Below, piece after piece: positions 34,209 through 42,221 of a DNA stretch of 64,000 bases. The notes under the pieces were generated by a model. That model saw only the letters and a list, made by a program, of their open reading frames with translations. It had not been told where the DNA came from and did not search any database. This stretch comes from Sulfobacillus thermotolerans (GTDB taxonomy: Bacteria > Bacillota > Sulfobacillia > Sulfobacillales > Sulfobacillaceae). The translations under genes and the position numbers were made by a program. How positions within the stretch are numbered: position 1 is the stretch's first letter; every line of letters starts with the position of its first letter. Location: positions 1,860,001 to 1,924,000 of the forward strand of contig CP019454.1 of assembly GCA_002951815.1 (NCBI GenBank), read 5' to 3'.

Positions 34209-35870
34209 GTGACGCCAGTGCTAACGGAAAAAGACTATTTATTTAACATTCCAGTGTCATTGCAATCCTACCTTCAGGGCTACACACTCCCTGACGTCTT
34301 TGACAAAACCGTGGCGCGTTATGGCCACCGTATTGCGGCATACGATGGGGAAAGGTCATATACCTGGCAACAATGGCAGGAAGACGCTCGCGCTTTTGCA
34401 ACAGCTCTGGCCAACATGGGGATTGGACGTGGGGATGTTGTTGGCGTTCATTTGCCCAATTCGTGGGAATTTTTAGTGGCTCATGTGGGTATTGCCATGC
34501 GCGGCGCGGTTATGCTGCCATTGCATATGGCGCACGGGGAGCGGGAAATATCGGCTCTATTATCCCGGACTCAAGCTCGTGTTGTCATCACGCCAGATCA
34601 ATTTCGGGGGCATCAGCAATCCACGTTGACACAACATCTGCTGGAAACGCTTCCCTTTCTGGAAACAATTATTGTGGTAGGAGCTCAGAGAGGGTCGTTC
34701 TCGCACCCCGCCATGAAGGATTACCATACGTTAATGGAGCACGGTCGCCAAGATTCGTGGCAACCCGTTCCGGTGCGTCCGGACGATCCGTTTATGCTTA
34801 TCGCGTCATCCGGCACAACATCGACGCGTCCTAAAATTTGTTTGCATAGCCATGACGGACTGCTGTCTAATGCTTGGGTTACGGCCACCGAAGGGCAAGC
34901 GCGGCCCGAGGACATCATTCTCAGTGGCAGCCCTTTTACCCATTTGTTTGGCATCTTATCGGTTCATATCAGTCTGCTTATGGGGGGAGGGCAAAGCCTT
35001 ATCGCGTACTGGAATGTTATGGACTTTCTAGAACGTGCGCAATCGTCTCAGGCCACTGTTATTTTTGCCGTTCCGACGCAGTTGCGCGACATGATGAATG
35101 CTTTGGATGCCCATCCTCATTCTTATCAACTATCGGTTCGTGAGATTCGTACAGGTGGGGCTGCCGTTCCCAAAGAGCTCATTGCTGCGGTACGTCAGCA
35201 TTTGAATGCAGGAGTAGTGATTCAGTGGGGTATGTCAGAAATTGGGTCGGGTATCTTTACGAGGCCCGGCGTACCTGATGCCATTGTTGGGGAGAGTGTG
35301 GGGCGTCCGGCTCCCGGTGCGGAGGTGCGGATTTTGATCGAGGGGGCTCCAGCGCCCGTTGGGGATATCGGCGATTTGTATTACCGGAGTCCCTATCTCT
35401 TTCATGGCTATTATGGCGATCCGGAATTGACGGCGGAGCAGGTGGATGCGGAGGCGTGGCTTCGTACGGGAGATTTAGCGAGTTGGAATGCCGATGGGAC
35501 GATTCAGTATCGGGGACGGGCGACGGAAACCTTGAATCGTGGGGGACTGAAATTTAGTGCATTGGAAGTCGAGTCCTTATTATCTGACCTGCCAGAAATT
35601 GCTCAACACGCGATTCTGCCGCGTCCCGATTTACGATTGGGGGAACGCGCTTGTCTTGCGGTGTCTTTCCGTGAGGGAGCCTCTTTGACGCTTCAAGACA
35701 TCTGTCACCATTTGGAGGCCAAAGGGCTCGCGAAATATAAATGGCCAGAAGAATTAGTCGTGCTAGAGAAATTGCCAACTACGCCGACAGGAAAAATTGC
35801 TCGCGCATTGCTCAAAGAAGCGGTTCTAGAAGCGGAACGTAACAAGACATCGGAAGGAGCATCGAAATGA
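34209..35870 (+). CDS. AMP-forming acyl/aryl-CoA ligase
   Basis: 553-residue ANL-superfamily enzyme that activates a carboxylic acid with ATP and CoA. The phosphate-binding motif is IASSGTTSTRPKICLHSHDG, the adenylation motif WGMSEIGSG, the hinge region WLRTGDLASW followed by GRATETLNRGG, and the C-terminal lysine motif PTTPTGKIARALLK. The GTG start follows AAGGA at nine bases. Its stop overlaps the bicupin start (ATGA). With a hydroxylase, thioesterase and gentisate dioxygenase nearby, an aryl substrate such as salicylate or 3-hydroxybenzoate is likely. Confidence 0.83.
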   Translation: MTPVLTEKDYLFNIPVSLQSYLQGYTLPDVFDKTVARYGHRIAAYDGERSYTWQQWQEDARAFATALANMGIGRGDVVGVHLPNSWEFLVAHVGIAMRGAVMLPLHMAHGEREISALLSRTQARVVITPDQFRGHQQSTLTQHLLETLPFLETIIVVGAQRGSFSHPAMKDYHTLMEHGRQDSWQPVPVRPDDPFMLIASSGTTSTRPKICLHSHDGLLSNAWVTATEGQARPEDIILSGSPFTHLFGILSVHISLLMGGGQSLIAYWNVMDFLERAQSSQATVIFAVPTQLRDMMNALDAHPHSYQLSVREIRTGGAAVPKELIAAVRQHLNAGVVIQWGMSEIGSGIFTRPGVPDAIVGESVGRPAPGAEVRILIEGAPAPVGDIGDLYYRSPYLFHGYYGDPELTAEQVDAEAWLRTGDLASWNADGTIQYRGRATETLNRGGLKFSALEVESLLSDLPEIAQHAILPRPDLRLGERACLAVSFREGASLTLQDICHHLEAKGLAKYKWPEELVVLEKLPTTPTGKIARALLKEAVLEAERNKTSEGASK

Positions 35871-36883
35871 TACAAGATCCGTATGAAGCCATTAAAGAAT
35901 TAGGGGCGGCTCCCTTATGGAAATACTATGGCAATCTGTTCCCCGCTGAGCCTAAAAGTGAAGCCGTGCCTTATGTGTGGCGTTATCGAGACCTTCGCCC
36001 CTACATGTTGCATTTTTCCGAGGTGCTGTCCTTACATGAAGCGGAGCGGCGCGTCTTAATGTTAGTCAACCCTGGATTAACGGAGCCTCCTGCGACGGTG
36101 AATTCTTTATACGCGGGTATCCAGATTATTTTGCCGGGTGAGACGGCTCAAGCCCATCGTCACTCCGCCTCGGCGTTTCGCTTCATTATTGAAGGGGAAG
36201 GAGCTTATACCACGGTCAATGGGGAGCGAGTTGATATGCATCCGGGTGATTTGCTGTTAACGCCGGGCTGGCATTGGCACGATCATTCCCATGAAGGAAA
36301 TGGCCCCATGATGTGGCTCGATGGGCTAGATTATCCTCTTGTCAATAAGCTTGAAGCAGGCTTCTTTGAACTTTTGGGCGTAAGAATGCAAGAACAGACA
36401 GTGCCTGCCAATAGTTCGACGAAAAAGTTTATTCATGGGCGGTTGTTGCCACTTTGGGAAAGTCCAGCGGGCCCTCACTCACCTATTGGAAACTATCCCT
36501 GGTCAGAAACTGAAAAGGCTCTTGCTGGGATTTCTGATGAAGCCGAAGGGAGTGCAGTCGAGGGGATTGTTCTCGAATATACCAATCCCTGGACGGGTGG
36601 GCCGGTGATGCCTACGATGAGTTGCCGGGTGAGTCGATTGAAGCCTGGATTTCATGGATTGCCCTTTAAGCACACTGCGAGCACTATTTATCACGTCGTC
36701 AAGGGTCAAGGCGAAACCGTGGTTGATGGAGTCAAATTGGATTGGGCGGAACACGACACGTTTTGTGTTCCCGGTTGGGCACAGTATGCGCATGTCAATC
36801 GCTCGGCGTCTGAAGATGCGATCTTATTCTCGTATTCCGATGAACCCGTCATGAAAGCGTTAGGTTTATATCGCCACATATAG
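35867..36883 (+). CDS. Gentisate 1,2-dioxygenase-like bicupin
   Basis: 338 residues with two cupin barrels. The N-terminal metal cupin reads ETAQAHRHSASAFRFIIEG with the expected His pair and a downstream His in LTPGWHWHDHSHE; the C-terminal cupin (LPFKHTASTIYHVVKGQGE) has the matching fold. This layout and length fit Fe(II)-dependent gentisate or 1-hydroxy-2-naphthoate dioxygenases, which cleave the ring between the carboxyl- and hydroxyl-bearing carbons. It is coupled to the CoA ligase by a 4-bp overlap. It supplies the substrate of the FAH hydrolase. Confidence 0.82.
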   Translation: MIQDPYEAIKELGAAPLWKYYGNLFPAEPKSEAVPYVWRYRDLRPYMLHFSEVLSLHEAERRVLMLVNPGLTEPPATVNSLYAGIQIILPGETAQAHRHSASAFRFIIEGEGAYTTVNGERVDMHPGDLLLTPGWHWHDHSHEGNGPMMWLDGLDYPLVNKLEAGFFELLGVRMQEQTVPANSSTKKFIHGRLLPLWESPAGPHSPIGNYPWSETEKALAGISDEAEGSAVEGIVLEYTNPWTGGPVMPTMSCRVSRLKPGFHGLPFKHTASTIYHVVKGQGETVVDGVKLDWAEHDTFCVPGWAQYAHVNRSASEDAILFSYSDEPVMKALGLYRHI

Positions 36884-36909
36884 TAAAGGTCGAGCGAAAG
36901 GCCTAGAAG

Positions 36910-36942
36910 AGTGGCACTACGAAGATTTTTCGTGGTGCCACT
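36910..36942 (+). terminator. Rho-independent terminator after the bicupin gene
   Basis: Stem AGTGGCACTACGAA / TTCGTGGTGCCACT with one mismatch and a five-base loop, followed by TTTTT. Confidence 0.85.
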
Positions 36943-37131
36943 TTTTATGTTAAAAAACTTCGGAAAAGATTTCCACAGGACCCCCAGAGATTTCTTTGAC
37001 GTATCGAATGTTGTATCAGAACCGTAAAAGGCAAAAAGAGGTCAGTGGTAAAAACACGGTAGGAAAAAGAGGAAGGATTACGGTGGTGTCGAATCATGCA
37101 TGATGAAGACACAACGAAAGGAAGGGAATCC

Positions 37132-37431
37132 ATGTTACGCCACGGATGGCGTGTTGGCGGGCTCCTAATTATAGGGAGCTTAACCGCGGGATGTGGGGTC
37201 GCTCATACCGCGACGGCCACGCCCCAAAGTCCTACTGCTGTATCTGGTTCCGTTGTGACCGCAAAATCGGTGACCAAATCACCAGCGGTTCATATTAGCG
37301 TGGTGCAAAATCATGGGCAATTAGCGGTTAAGGTAGCGACATCGTCGAAGGCTTCGACGGCTACCGTCGAACAACTGCAGAAATCTGTTGCGCAATTGAA
37401 TCAGCTTTTGCAAGAACTGCAAAATCCCTGA
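37132..37431 (+). CDS. Small exported lipoprotein
   Basis: 99 residues with lipobox SLTAGC (Cys about 22) after a short hydrophobic signal (GGLLIIGSLT). The mature part is Ser/Thr/Val-rich, then a short coiled-coil-like C-terminus (VEQLQKSVAQLNQLLQELQN). I chose ATG 37132, preceded by AAAGGAAGGG; an in-frame ATG 12 codons upstream lacks a site. It is 42 bp upstream of another secreted protein gene, probably one transcript. Function unknown. Confidence 0.6.
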   Translation: MLRHGWRVGGLLIIGSLTAGCGVAHTATATPQSPTAVSGSVVTAKSVTKSPAVHISVVQNHGQLAVKVATSSKASTATVEQLQKSVAQLNQLLQELQNP

Positions 37432-37473
37432 ACGAGAAAACAAGACAAAACATTTGGTAGGAGTGATGGAATA

Positions 37474-38196
37474 ATGAACGTGTGGAAAACAGCGCCTATT
37501 GTGGCGGCGGCATTAGCGGTGACCGCGGCCGTACCCGTCATGGCAGCAGGCCATGGACACAGTCCAGCCAACTTGCCCAGTCAGGCTGTCGCGCATGCCG
37601 TGTCTACGACATCCAATGGGGTTTCGGCCCGTGTATCGCAGGCGAGTTCTGTGGCATCTAAGAGTTCGACCGCTGTCCCCAGCCATGTAGTGTCGTTGCC
37701 AAAACAGGCGACCAGCCACGCTCACGGCCAGTCGTCTCAGGTGCTGGCGGATGTTGAAAAAATGCATGCCCTCATCATGCAGGTAAAGACGGCGCGTCAG
37801 CAATATGTCGCGGCCATTCGCGCCTATCTGCAAGGCTTATCGCAGACGGTCTCGACAGGATCTGCGACCGGAATGCAGCAAGCGTTGACGCAATTGCAGA
37901 CGATTAAAACGACGTTAGCGCAAACGGTCCAAACGGTCATGGCAGCTCAACATGCGCAAGCAACGATGGGGGGTCAATCTGGACCGACCGCGTTATCTAA
38001 CGTCATCGCCAAATTTCAAGCGGAACTCGCAGCCCTTGTCAAAGCGACTGCCCAGGTCAAGGCTTTGACGACGACGGTGAGTACTAGCCCTAGTACAGCG
38101 CCTTCCACGGGATCCAGTACGTCGCCCTCGACGAGTACGAGCACCGCTCCAAGCACGTCGCCTTCGGCGTCATCTACGGCGAGTTCAAGTAATTGA
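37474..38196 (+). CDS. Secreted Ser/Thr/Ala-rich low-complexity protein
   Basis: 240 residues. Signal peptide (WKTAPIVAAALAVTAAVPVM with a likely cut after AAG), then an Ala/Gln/Val-rich helical middle with many hydrophobic heptads (about 85-195), and a C-terminal tail of short STSPS/TAPST repeats (about 200-240). The tail could be a wall-spanning linker or a glycosylation target. AGGAG lies ten bases upstream of the ATG. No enzymatic motif is visible. Confidence 0.6.
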   Translation: MNVWKTAPIVAAALAVTAAVPVMAAGHGHSPANLPSQAVAHAVSTTSNGVSARVSQASSVASKSSTAVPSHVVSLPKQATSHAHGQSSQVLADVEKMHALIMQVKTARQQYVAAIRAYLQGLSQTVSTGSATGMQQALTQLQTIKTTLAQTVQTVMAAQHAQATMGGQSGPTALSNVIAKFQAELAALVKATAQVKALTTTVSTSPSTAPSTGSSTSPSTSTSTAPSTSPSASSTASSSN

Positions 38197-38211
38197 CCTT
38201 AAATGGCCTAG

Positions 38212-38233
38212 GGCTGTCCCCATGGGGGCAGCC
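38212..38233 (+). terminator. Rho-independent terminator
   Basis: Stem GGCTGTCCCC / GGGGGCAGCC with a two-base loop, followed by TTCTTTTTTATTT. Confidence 0.85.
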
Positions 38234-38512
38234 TTCTTTTTTATTTGGGGATGACTCCCAAGTAGCGCAGGTGGGCGCGACAAGGTTTGCTGACGAACAG
38301 ACAGGGACTACGGCTGGTATGATTGATGTGGCGCGGTCTAAAGCGCGTTGAACTATGGACGGTTACTTCGAACCTAAACGGATGCCTCGTGTTGCGGAGA
38401 GGGGCTTGGGCGAATTGGGCTGTTAAGCAGAATACACAGCAGTTTAGAGTTTGGCGAAGAGACCTTCGCTCGTTCAGCATACTAGAGGAGCCCAGCAACG
38501 AAAGGAGCTTTT

Positions 38513-39052
38513 ATGCAACGAATTCTCGTTATTGGTCCCAGTGGGGCTGGTAAGTCCACGCTGGCGAGACAATTACAAGAACTGACGGGGATTTTTGTCA
38601 TTCATTTAGACCAAGTCTATTGGCATCCGAATTGGCAAAAAACCAGCCGAAACGAATGGCGAATTTTGCAAGAAAATCTCGTGCAAAGACCCACGTGGAT
38701 TATCGATGGCAATTATGGGGCGACATTGGATATTCGGCTGCAAGCTGCGGATACCGTGATTTTTTTGGATTTTCCCCGGGGCCTGTGTTTGTGGAGAGTG
38801 CTAAAGCGCCTGGTCCAATATCGTGGACGAAGTCGTCCGGACATGGCGCCGGGCTGTCCAGAAAAAATCGATAGGGAGTTTTTACGGTGGATTTGGCGCT
38901 GGCCGGTGGATGAACGGCCGCTGGTTATGACACGGCTCAGCCAAGCTCCTAACGTGACGCAAATAACGCTTAAAACACCCAGGCAAGTGCGTGATTTTCT
39001 TGCGCGCATGGCTCAACAATGCCGAGAGCAGTCATCTCAGGGAGAGGGCTAG
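38513..39052 (+). CDS. P-loop kinase-like protein (adenylate-kinase/topology-modulation family)
   Basis: 179 residues. Walker A motif IGPSGAGKSTLARQL at residues 6-20, HLDQVYWHPNW as the conserved region after strand 2, and WIIDGNYGATLDIRL, which together define the FlaR/topology-modulation or adenylate-kinase-like group. It probably phosphorylates a small molecule or nucleotide; substrate unknown. AAAGGAG is seven bases before the ATG. Its last 4 bp overlap the end of the convergent anti-sigma gene. Confidence 0.75.
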   Translation: MQRILVIGPSGAGKSTLARQLQELTGIFVIHLDQVYWHPNWQKTSRNEWRILQENLVQRPTWIIDGNYGATLDIRLQAADTVIFLDFPRGLCLWRVLKRLVQYRGRSRPDMAPGCPEKIDREFLRWIWRWPVDERPLVMTRLSQAPNVTQITLKTPRQVRDFLARMAQQCREQSSQGEG

Positions 39053-39660
39053 GAAGAGAAATGGTAACCGAAAATGCGCGGGCTGGTTGGGACCGGCATA
39101 TTAGGGGCCGGTTCCATGGTAATGCCGACGGCGCGCGCATCGCGCGCGGGGTATGGCACCGCAAAAGTTATCGTCTGGGGTGTGCGCGTGAGAGGCAACA
39201 CGGTGACAGGGATGTGTTGGTGTCCTTTGACCATCCAAACTTCGAGGACTCGGCCCAAGTGGGGGCTCAGATTTGTGGTGTGGATACGTCCCATAACATC
39301 GCCTGGACGCCACTGAAGAGTGACGTGACTAGTGCTAAACGGTAGACTTGACGCCGTCATGGCAACAGGAGTGGGCCACGTGGGATGTGATGGGGCCACT
39401 GGGATGGCTGCCAAAACAGCTGCACTGGCTACCACCGCAAGGATACGGGAAACCTTTGGACGTGGCGTAAAGTGGGCTTGGGCCAAAATGCTATAGGCAT
39501 CGACATTAGGGTACGCGTAGGGTTCCGGTGCAAGTTGATGTAAGGCGCGAAGTAGGTCGGCTTGGCGCTTCTGACATAATTGGCAGGTCTGCAAGTGTTT
39601 GGGCACGCGGCCGTAGCGACGATGTGCTGTGAGCAATGCCTCATCAGTTAAATGGGCCAC
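39049..39660 (-). CDS. Anti-sigma factor with zinc-type N-terminus
   Basis: 203 residues. The N-terminal sigma-binding region carries HLQTCQLCQKR, an H-x3-C-x2-C zinc anti-sigma motif (His22, Cys26, Cys29). One membrane span (about residues 70-88, ILAVVASAAVLAAI) leads to an extracellular beta domain resembling the RskA C-terminal domain (residues 100-203). The GTG start, eight bases after GGAG, overlaps the sigma gene by 17 bp. It should hold the ECF sigma factor at the membrane until an external signal releases it. Confidence 0.78.
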   Translation of the reverse strand: MAHLTDEALLTAHRRYGRVPKHLQTCQLCQKRQADLLRALHQLAPEPYAYPNVDAYSILAQAHFTPRPKVSRILAVVASAAVLAAIPVAPSHPTWPTPVAMTASSLPFSTSHVTLQWRPGDVMGRIHTTNLSPHLGRVLEVWMVKGHQHIPVTVLPLTRTPQTITFAVPYPARDARAVGITMEPAPNMPVPTSPRIFGYHFSS

Positions 39661-40237
39661 GGGGTTCTCTCCTTTCTGTTTCTTGATGAGTCTCCAATGC
39701 GGTTCGCAGTTTATGAAGTCCTCTGTGTATCCAACTCTTCACGGATCCTAAGGGCTTCCTTAGCATTTGCGCGATTTCTCGTTGACTAAATCCTCCGTAA
39801 ACCGTCAAGATAATGGCTTGTCGTTCCTGCGAACTCAGAGGTTGGATCAATTGTCTGGCCGTCAATAAGGCGTCAATTTTGGCCATCTCATCTTCAGACG
39901 GCGCTGGCTCATCGAGAAAGGTGCTAGAGACTTCGGTCACTACCCGTCGCTTTTGGCGCAATGCATCGATGATGCGGCTTTTAGCAATTTGAAAAATATA
40001 GGCTTCAACGGACCCCCGCTCAGGTTTATAGGCATGGCATCTTTGCCATATATTAAGAAATACGATCTGCATCACGTCTTCGGATTCACGGTCATCAAAA
40101 ATGATGCGTCTCGTGAGCCCGAGCACGCGAGGGGCATAGCGGTTATATAAAATGGCAAAGGCATCCTGATCGCCTGCTTGAATTCGTACCATTAACTCTA
40201 AATCGGTACGCTGTTCATCCTCTCCCTGCGTTTTCAT
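39644..40237 (-). CDS. ECF-type RNA polymerase sigma factor
   Basis: 197 residues. Region 2 contains YAPRVLGLTRRIIFDDRESED with the -10-melting segment VFLNIWQRCH; region 4 contains LSSQERQAIILTVYGGFSQR and REIAQMLRKPLGSVKSWIHR (helix-turn-helix). I chose ATG 40237 (MKTQGEDEQ); the frame is open another 36 codons but those have no sigma homology. Co-transcribed with its anti-sigma factor. It resembles the SigK/SigB-like groups that pair with RskA-type anti-sigmas. A GGAACC element upstream of the divergent secreted propeller gene may be its target. Confidence 0.85.
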   Translation of the reverse strand: MKTQGEDEQRTDLELMVRIQAGDQDAFAILYNRYAPRVLGLTRRIIFDDRESEDVMQIVFLNIWQRCHAYKPERGSVEAYIFQIAKSRIIDALRQKRRVVTEVSSTFLDEPAPSEDEMAKIDALLTARQLIQPLSSQERQAIILTVYGGFSQREIAQMLRKPLGSVKSWIHRGLHKLRTALETHQETERREPRGPFN

Positions 40238-40312
40238 CCATCGCCCCAAGAAAGTCGTCTTCGTCTTAAAGTCATCATAGCATGAGAATCCGACAGAATT
40301 CGTGGATGATAT

Positions 40313-40379
40313 TTTCAGCGTATAAAAACATTGGATGAAGCCCATTGGCGTGCATCCATGGGGAACCTTTTCAGCGTAT
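40313..40379 (+). promoter_or_regulatory. Twin TTTTCAGCGTAT repeats with an ECF-like -35 box
   Basis: TTTTCAGCGTAT occurs at 40313-40324 and again at 40368-40379. The second copy directly follows GGGGAACC (40360-40367), a classic -35 element for ECF sigma factors. The arrangement sits in the divergent region between the ECF sigma gene and the secreted propeller gene, about 80 bp before the latter's start. Confidence 0.5.
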
Positions 40380-40449
40380 TGCTAAATGAAGGTTAGAACA
40401 AATTACCAAAACCGTGATGACACGGCATTTTTATCAAGGAGGCTATTGC

Positions 40450-42096
40450 ATGACAATGGGGAAGAGTTCACGGATTATTTTGGCATCTGCTGCCTTGTCT
40501 ATGGCATGGTTACCATTAACGGCCTATGCGGCAAGTTCCGGACCTATCTTACAAGCAAGCGCGGAGACTGCCAGTATTGGGCAAACGATTCAATACACCG
40601 TGCAAGACGGTCAAGCGACCTCGTCGACAGAGTACCAGTTTTGGATTGAAACACCTTCGGGTCAATGGAAAATGGCGCAATCCTATTCAGCTAACCCGCA
40701 TTTTATATTGCCCCATGTCCAAGCAGGAAGTTATGAGGTTGTCGCCTACGCGCTAAGCCGTCAAGATGTGGAACAAGGTGATTGGGCAAAGGCCATGGCC
40801 ACAACGCCGGACAGTTTGTATGTCAATGCTACCGTGTCTGTCAAAATGATGAGCGAACAAGGCGCATCCGGACCTGCGGAAGCGGTTACCGTAGCGACAT
40901 CGAACGTGAGTCAGCCTGTTTATCAACTATGGTGGAAGACTCCAAGCGGCGTATGGCAAGCCAGTGGCCCATATCAATCTGATCCGAATTTTTCGGTTCC
41001 GTTAACAGAAAATGGCGCCTATCAATTTGTGGCGTACGCGAAATCTATTGACAGTCCGGCGACGAGTGCGCAGACTATGGCATCGTCGACTCAAAGCCTG
41101 ATGAATAGCAATGTTAGCATCATGCATACCATCCAAAAAGTTGCCAGCACTGTCGATGCTACGAATGGCGACAGTAATCCCTATGGACTCACTTACGACA
41201 GTTTTGCCGGCACCTCGGCTGCGCCCAACCCCTATTATGGCGATCTGCTGGTCTCCAACTTTTCGAATGCAGCAGGGGCCCAAGGTGCGGGCACTACGAT
41301 TGAAGCGATTAATCCCCAGACTGGTAGCGTTAAGACGTTCTCATCTGATGTGCAAGGAGCTGATGCGTTGGCCGTCAGCCCTAAGGGTCCACTTTGGGTG
41401 GCAGACTTTGGCACCATGGGAACGAATGGCAATGTTATGGTGTTAACGCCGGGTGGCGGTGTATTTCCCAACGGTGGCAGTGAGATAACGGGAAGCAACC
41501 TCGATGGCCCATGGGGGCAAGCGTTCGTTCCCAATCCAACGACGCCGGCATTCTTTGTGACGAATGCCCTCAATGGGACAGTCGATGCCATGTATGGTTT
41601 TGCGCCGCCTAATTTTAACACCGATACCCATTTTATGGAGATTGGCAGTGGATTGGCGCATTCAGGGTCGACGGCTAGTACCATCGAAGGGCCACAAGGG
41701 ATGGTCTATGATCCGATGACGCACATGGTTTATGTCACGGACACAGCAGACAATTCCATTCGCGCCTACGAGTGGACAGGCGCCAATACCCCAAATCAAG
41801 GGCAAGGACAGCTCATCTACCAGGGTGGTGCATTGATGAAACCGGCGGGTATTACCCTCGATCCTCTGAATGGCGACTTGCTGGTTGTAAATCAGGGTAA
41901 CAACAACCTGGTCGAAATCGCTTTGAATAATGGCCATGCCTATGTCGCAGGGCAGAAGGTGTTGGATAATACGCCGGTGAATCCTAAGACGGGTGCGGGC
42001 TCGGCTTTATTTGGTGTCGATGCTGTTGCCTCCAATGGACATTTATTCGTCTACTACACCGACGACAACACCAATACGGTAAACGTTTTAGAGTAA
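40450..42096 (+). CDS. Secreted NHL-type beta-propeller protein with two N-terminal repeats
   Basis: 548 residues. Signal peptide (RIILASAALSMAWLPLTAYA), then two tandem copies of a beta domain: YQFWIETPSGQWKMAQSYSA with GSYEVVAYA, and YQLWWKTPSGVWQASGPYQS with GAYQFVAYA (about residues 30-215). The C-terminal 300 residues form an NHL/SMP-30-like propeller (DLLVSNFSN, PLWVADFG, GMVYDPMTHMVYVTDTADNS, ITLDPLNGDLLVVNQGNN). GGAGG is seven bases before ATG 40450. The ECF promoter-like element upstream suggests control by the neighbouring sigma factor. Function unknown; perhaps surface binding. Confidence 0.68.
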   Translation: MTMGKSSRIILASAALSMAWLPLTAYAASSGPILQASAETASIGQTIQYTVQDGQATSSTEYQFWIETPSGQWKMAQSYSANPHFILPHVQAGSYEVVAYALSRQDVEQGDWAKAMATTPDSLYVNATVSVKMMSEQGASGPAEAVTVATSNVSQPVYQLWWKTPSGVWQASGPYQSDPNFSVPLTENGAYQFVAYAKSIDSPATSAQTMASSTQSLMNSNVSIMHTIQKVASTVDATNGDSNPYGLTYDSFAGTSAAPNPYYGDLLVSNFSNAAGAQGAGTTIEAINPQTGSVKTFSSDVQGADALAVSPKGPLWVADFGTMGTNGNVMVLTPGGGVFPNGGSEITGSNLDGPWGQAFVPNPTTPAFFVTNALNGTVDAMYGFAPPNFNTDTHFMEIGSGLAHSGSTASTIEGPQGMVYDPMTHMVYVTDTADNSIRAYEWTGANTPNQGQGQLIYQGGALMKPAGITLDPLNGDLLVVNQGNNNLVEIALNNGHAYVAGQKVLDNTPVNPKTGAGSALFGVDAVASNGHLFVYYTDDNTNTVNVLE

Positions 42097-42165
42097 ACCG
42101 GGACCATGAGCTGGTGAGCGGAACGCGGTTGTGAATAGAGAACAAACCGTCATAAAGGCTTAAGC

Positions 42166-42197
42166 AATAAGGGGCGCCAGAATTGGCGCCCCTTATT
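42166..42197. terminator. Bidirectional perfect hairpin terminator
   Basis: Perfect 14-bp stem AATAAGGGGCGCCA / TGGCGCCCCTTATT with loop GAAT, between the convergent propeller and peptide-binding-protein genes. Confidence 0.85.
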
Positions 42198-42221
42198 AAG
42201 GGTACAAGGTGCATGCAGAGC

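Noticed and set aside
38241-38498. 85-codon minus-strand open frame between the low-complexity protein and the P-loop kinase gene
   Set aside because: No ribosome site, Arg/Ser-rich composition like an antisense shadow, and no family resemblance.
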